Assembly (NCBI RefSeq): GCF_008831285.2
Contig: NC_045148.1
Span: 7,755,001-7,819,000, forward strand
Reading direction: 5' to 3'
Length of the DNA stretch: 64,000 nt
Source: Nymphaea colorata
Taxonomy: Eukaryota; Streptophyta; Magnoliopsida; Nymphaeales; Nymphaeaceae
Part shown: in pieces, positions 59,181 to 64,000 of the stretch
How the letters are laid out: each line of letters begins with the position of its first letter
Numbering within the stretch: the stretch's first letter is position 1
Made by a program: the position numbers and the translations under genes
Notes under the pieces: model-generated
Database searches by the model: none
Seen by the model: only the letters and a program-made list of their open reading frames with translations
What the model was told of the DNA's origin: nothing

Positions 59181-60682
59181 TCAGGCAGCGGTGGTTGCTT
59201 GTATCGGTCCTGGTTTGGACAAATTGGTCATTCCTGACACACCAGCATCAGCCCCCTGCCAGTCAGGCTCGTGACCATCACTCGCCGCCTCCTTTGACGG
59301 ATCATCAACTGGGTCTGCAGCATGAGCTTCTATCTGTTGCTCATGGTCGGCAGAAGAACATGAGATCCCCGTCCACACGTACTCATTGAATGGTTTACAA
59401 GTGCTGACTAAATCTGAATTTGGAAAGAAATCCTCTTCGCGCTCAGGCTGACAGTTTAAATCTATCTGACCCTTCCCTATGCCACCAATCTCTTCTTTAT
59501 TATAAGCTGAGCAGGACAAAGGCCCTTCATTATTCTCTGAATCTCTTGATGAATCTGAACTCTTCTTAATTGGTTTGTTGCCTTGTTTCTCAGACTCAAC
59601 CATTTTCCCGTCACTAGCTTCAATCTTCTCCTCTGATTTCTCTGGCGAGGATTGGTGGTTTTCCTCATCATTTTCTGCTTCCTTCTCAGACTGCAGTTTC
59701 TTTCTCCGTAACATGAGGGTATGAAACCGACGCTTGACCATCAAACAGACATTGCACGTGCAATTAGGCTCATGCTTAGGACCTTGTCCACTTGGAGGCT
59801 GGATACAGACAATGCAGGAGCAACCAGGCCGATGACGTGGATGCTTTGTGGTGGTTGAATTGGCTGGAGGATGTTGCTCTTGCTCCTTTTCATCAAGAAT
59901 GGCTAAGTCAGCTAGCGTATCAAGCTTGCTGAGACATTTACTACTTCTCATCCTTTTTGCTGCTCGAGCTTGTTTACGTGCTAGAGAAGAAAGAGATAAA
60001 CCAATTATAGCAATATCATCACAAATGAGTGGTATGTATAAGCATGTAAAATTGTAAACACGTTCCCAACAATCATTCAGAATCAGTCACTTGATCTCTT
60101 CTAGCAGATTTTCAACTTAGCATTCAGAAAGAGGTAAACAACACCTGATTATGAGATTTCAACAATGCACCCGTTATTCTCCTAGATAAATCTTCTGGTT
60201 CAGCCCCCCATTATATGTGAGAAATGGTTTGTTCATCAAAAAAGATGCACAAGAGAAGACTTGTTCAAATGCTAAAACTACCTTATGATACTGATCTCCA
60301 CATCCGCCCCCTTTCCCCTGCCACCCACAAACCAAAAAGAAAAGGGAAAAACACGTCCTACTTTAGAAGTACAAAAGCATAGGTCAAGCAACTATTCACG
60401 AAAACATTTTAGCACGAAAAATGTCAAAATCAATGTCTCTACATCCAACCAAGCAGAGATATTCTGAAAGATAGAGTTATATGATTACAGAAGACTTCAA
60501 GAAGTATTCAATAATAAGAACGTCCACTAAAACATTGTAGCAGGAAACATGTTAAAGTAATGCCTACATCCAACCGAGAAGAGATAATTTCAGAAAGACA
60601 GAGAAATATGATCTTACCGGACTTTGCAGGATGACCCTGTAGTTGTTCTGCAGAAATTTCCCGAGCTGATGAACATGATGAT
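59181..60682 (-). CDS. VAL: VAL-type B3/CW transcriptional repressor, last two exons (partial)
   Basis: Exons 60682-60618 and 59980-59181 join in phase and end at a TGA (59181-59183). The first encodes [15 protein letters not shown], the end of the CW zinc finger region. The second encodes the basic [10 protein letters not shown] stretch and the paired cysteine motif [15 protein letters not shown] ... [13 protein letters not shown] that typifies the C-terminal half of VAL1/VAL2 (HSI2) proteins. DLNCQP, a DLNxxP-type EAR repression motif, is encoded at 59462-59445. VAL proteins bind RY elements through a B3 domain and recruit Polycomb and histone deacetylase complexes to shut off the seed-maturation programme. 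The B3 domain, the start and most of the CW finger must lie further right; I could not find them up to 64000, so the preceding intron is at least several hundred bases and probably over 3.3 kb. Confidence 0.92.
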
Positions 60683-61454
60683 CTGCAAAGAGAAAAAAAT
60701 AAGTATAATGGCGTTATTTGTTTGTATTAGTCGAATCGGGAGATCCCAGCAGTCCACTGGCTCCATGTCCTCAAATTCTGCCTCATGCATGTTGCATCGG
60801 TCACAAACTTAGGCAAGTCAACTCGTGCCTCGCCTATGTTGATGCAGATCAGCCCTTAACCAGGGAAAAAGAAAAAGATCGACTCAGTAGGACCAAACTG
60901 CCCGATTTAACGAAGAATCAGTATAGCCAATGGGCTTCGATTATTCACTTGGCCAATTCAGTCAATTAACTATTTTCTCGTTAATGTACATTTATAAATT
61001 GTTTACAAATTTTATATATGTATAACTGCATTTTATAACATGTAGCAGCATATGCATGGGTGCTCACAGATATACACGTCTGTGTGTGTGTACATGTGTT
61101 CATAGGACTTGTGAAACACGTGCACTAAATAAATGAGGATTACGTGAGTATGAGTTGTTCCATCAACTTAAATTGTAAAGATGTGCCGTATAAGCTATTT
61201 TTTTGAAAGTGTCAATGACAGGTTAGTATTTTGAGTTTGAATAAGCAATATTACACATGAAACTTTGTAAACAATTAATCAAGCTGATCGGAGAACATAC
61301 AATCAGTGCACGTAGTCTTATATTTACTTAGACCACATATTTCATGAATCTCCTAAGTTCCAACAATTCTCGTTAAATATGCATTGTACGCGTCTAATAG
61401 AAGAGAACTGATTTCCTTATATTTTGTTATACTATTTACAGATACTCTTATATG

Positions 61455-61485
<31 letters not shown>

Positions 61486-61946
61486 ACATGCGCACATAAA
61501 TTACAGGTATTATATATATAAATTACAGGATATATGTATATATACATATAGAGAGAGAGAGAGACGCAAACATGCACACATAAATTACAGCTATTATTAA
61601 CAATATATACAATTTAAAAGCACCTTTTTGTTCATCTTAAATAAGGTAATAGAAAGTTTATGTTCACCATTATTTTTATTAAATTAAATAAAAAAATTAA
61701 CCATCCCAAGTTGCTGTGATGACTTTGGCCGAGGCAATAACAAGTCTGCTTACAGCCAGCTATGCTTTATGGTATTGTAATTGTACCAACATCGTAAGAC
61801 AGAGACCTCCAACACCTACTCAACTATTTCTGAACTTTTCGCTTCTGTTGTGACCTATTGCCTCGCATAACCATGAGACAGACATATTCAAAGCTGCAAC
61901 CAAAAGAGGAATTAAGAATTAAGTCATACTACAATGTCGGCACTTT
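60683..61946. other. Intron or upstream region of the VAL-type gene, no exon recognised
   Basis: AT-rich sequence with (CA)n at 61466-61484 and (GA)n at 61551-61564. No CW or B3 coding sequence was seen on the minus strand. Confidence 0.5.
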
Positions 61947-62107
61947 GGGAGTCGTTTGGCAGCAGGGACACTATGTGTGTCTTATGAATCTGCCCCAAAG
62001 ATTGGGGCAAATTCATGACACTAGTTTTAGTGTTTCATGAATCTTGCTCCAATCTTTGGGGCAGATTCATGGGACACACATATAGTGTCTGCTTCCAAAT
62101 GACTCCC
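61947..62107. mobile_element. Hairpin MITE, 161 bp
   Basis: Almost the whole element is one inverted repeat. The left arm begins GGGAGTCGTTTGGCAGCAGG and the right arm ends with its near-complement. Inner matches include TGAATCTGCCCCAAAGATTG against CAATCTTTGGGGCAGATTCA. The arms are about 75 bases with a short loop around 62025. No clear target duplication is visible. It would fold into a long hairpin if transcribed. Confidence 0.85.
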
Positions 62108-62363
62108 GTATTTATATTAAAGTAAAATAACATAAAGCTTTCATATAACAGTGACTAAGCAGACATCGCAATAGCAAAACCAGTCTGGTCTCTAGAACAC
62201 AACTGACCTGGTATATGCTGCACACTTTTTGCAATATGTACTCCAACAAGGCAGCTTGATCTTCAATTTTCCTTCATATCATTCACGTATTCAATTAATA
62301 GTCACTTTTCCATGTTTTGGCATTTTTTAATTTGGATATTTCAACACTCAAATACCTATTATA

Positions 62364-62934
62364 TGTTAGGATGTATGTATCCCAAATGTATACATATATA
62401 TATATATATATATTTATATATATCACATATATTAGTCATCTAATATATGCTTTATATGTATATATATATTTTATATCTTTTGGGTACTTAGGACACTTAT
62501 GTAATTTTTACTTTCTTTATGTATCTTTTCTTTTAGTTTATTTTCTGTTTTTCCCCTTTTATCCCTCTCCTTTTTCTGTTTTACCTAGAGGGAGACTAGT
62601 CCCAACGGCTACATTTCTAGCCGTTGGGACTGCCTCCTCCTCCTTCTCTTTGGCCCTCTCCTCTATAAAGAGCGCAGCTTCTCTATTGTTTCATATGGCT
62701 TTTTAGCCTACTTTATGTATCTCTTATTGTGATTAATTCAAGTTCTTCTTCACCTCTTGTTTGAGGGCTTGTGAGTTTGACTTGTTGGTGGAAGCTTCAA
62801 GGCTGATTTACTTGAAGTATTTGTCTCTTTGGGCCTGATTTACATTATACACTTCACAAGTTTCTCAATACTCAAGTACCTACTGTACACTTCACGAAGC
62901 TTTTCCTAAGGTGCCTTTCTTGCTTATTCCTACA
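62364..62934 (+). mobile_element. Probable solo LTR of an LTR retrotransposon
   Basis: The segment starts TGTTAGGA and ends TTATTCCTACA, a TG...CA pair with short inverted ends. It contains a promoter-like CTCTATAAAGAGC at about 62661 followed by U/R-like T-rich sequence. No internal gag-pol region or second LTR is present. I see no matching 5-bp target duplication, so the boundaries are tentative. Confidence 0.55.
62598..62631. repeat. Perfect 13-bp inverted repeat upstream of the LTR TATA
   Basis: AGTCCCAACGGCT and AGCCGTTGGGACT are separated by eight bases (62611-62618), about 30 bases before the TATA-like box. Confidence 0.9.
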
Positions 62935-64000
62935 CCATTAGCAGCTCTCACAAGTCGCAAGAACCTCACACAACAGCATATATATAAGAACTATACTACA
63001 AATATTTTGTCTTGGCAAGTCCAACTGTGATAAGCAGGATCCAAACATACTTGCATTACAGTCCTTGTCTTTATTCTAATTAACCAAACCTGCCTGTTTC
63101 ACTGATTAGATTTATCCAGACACACCACCAGATCTAAGCATTCAACAAACCAGGTAATTTTGGCATTTCTATGACTGTGGAAGAAAGTCACCTGGGAACA
63201 GGCTAGGATGAGAACAATGAGGTCAAGTACAAGATAGGTATTTAGCCATCGAAGACAATAAAATGGGTGAAACAGAAGCAAAAACTAGAGTATAAGAACA
63301 GAAGAGGAGTAGGCATCATTTCCTCTTTTATGATGGCAACAACTGAGTAGTAGATAAAACATACTGCTTGATCCATGTCTCTTCCTCCCGCGCCTACTGC
63401 CGCTGGGCCATGTTAGAGGGGGATTTCCTTTTCATAAAGCAGTAAAGAAACAAGGCATCATTTTCCTCTCTATGCAGAACTTCCAGATTGGAAAAGCACT
63501 CAGAAGGGTCTCTACCTTCATCCTCCATTTTGTGGGCAGAAATGGCCCATTACATTCAGGACTTTGCAGAAGGATAGAAAGACAACAGAAAGTTGCAGAG
63601 AAAGTTTATCTCAGGAGCCTTGACAACAAACCTCAATATGATGAGTAATACTGGTAACATTGTTGCAATGTTAACTTCTGAACAGAACAAGAATAGTGAG
63701 AAATGGTACGCGCCATATATCGAGTTTGAGAAATCATGAGAACTTGACAAAAAAAAGTGAGAAAATGGAATTACATGGGAATAGGTGCTGACATTAGCAT
63801 TAATGTTCACATCTGTCCTTGTGTAAGATTTCAAATTTTTGGATTCACCTTGGTCATATAACTTCCTCAGTCTTCATGGAAACAGGTTAGGATGTATTTG
63901 ACAAACAAAAGGCTTCCAGGCAGGACCACAGCACTAAGCAAAAAGGAGAAGAAGCAATTTTTAGAATAGGAAAATAAACAGGTTCAAGGACGGGAAAAAA
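62935..64000. other. Right end, no gene recognised
   Basis: No exon of the VAL-type gene or other gene can be supported. The region is probably still intron of that gene. Confidence 0.45.

Overview
This is nuclear DNA of a flowering plant. The evidence is spliceosomal GT-AG introns, several plant-specific protein families (THESEUS1-type receptor kinase, VAL-type repressor, light-harvesting chlorophyll protein), long AT-rich intergenic stretches, many MITE-like elements and long (TA)n/(GA)n microsatellites. The species cannot be named from the sequence; nothing points to a grass.

Layout, left to right. Positions 1-5.8 kb are intergenic, with a 448-bp hAT-type MITE (782-1229, perfect 8-bp target duplication), another hAT-type MITE family (copy at 3513-3706) and two tandem duplications. 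A compact one-exon gene for a 68-residue two-CxxC protein follows at 5934-6140, with a TATA box at 5839. Positions 6.1-12.6 kb are non-coding and hold a large inverted-repeat structure (about 8740-9720). A ten-exon RING1-type Polycomb E3 ligase gene runs on the minus strand from 22981 to 12610. It was reconstructed exon by exon (504 aa) and has a 6.1-kb intron. Positions 23-34 kb are non-coding and transposon-rich (CACTA-like terminus, 675-bp Harbinger-type MITE, very long AT/AG microsatellite). A one-exon THESEUS1-like receptor kinase gene lies at 34383-36941 (+) and an LTO1 gene at 39820-40248 (-). Positions 41-48 kb hold LINE fragments on both strands, a third hAT MITE copy with a perfect target duplication, and other repeats.

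The right part holds a two-exon gene for a membrane-anchored coiled-coil protein (48194-50524, +) and a three-or-more-exon gene for a small mitochondrial-type membrane protein (55826-53415, -). Next come a tRNA-Ile(AAU) gene (56431-56504) and an LHCB3 pseudogene with a duplicated first exon (56786-58502). The window ends with the last two exons of a VAL-type B3/CW repressor gene (60682-59181, -), a hairpin MITE and a probable solo LTR.

The genes do not form an operon-like system. One functional link stands out: RING1 is the catalytic core of plant PRC1, and VAL proteins recruit PRC1 to seed-maturation genes, so two partners of one silencing pathway lie about 36 kb apart on the same strand. 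I found no clearly new biological system. The best leads are the decayed LHCB3 locus, the hAT MITE family with readable target duplications, the microsatellite sitting on a splice donor, and the unnamed small proteins.
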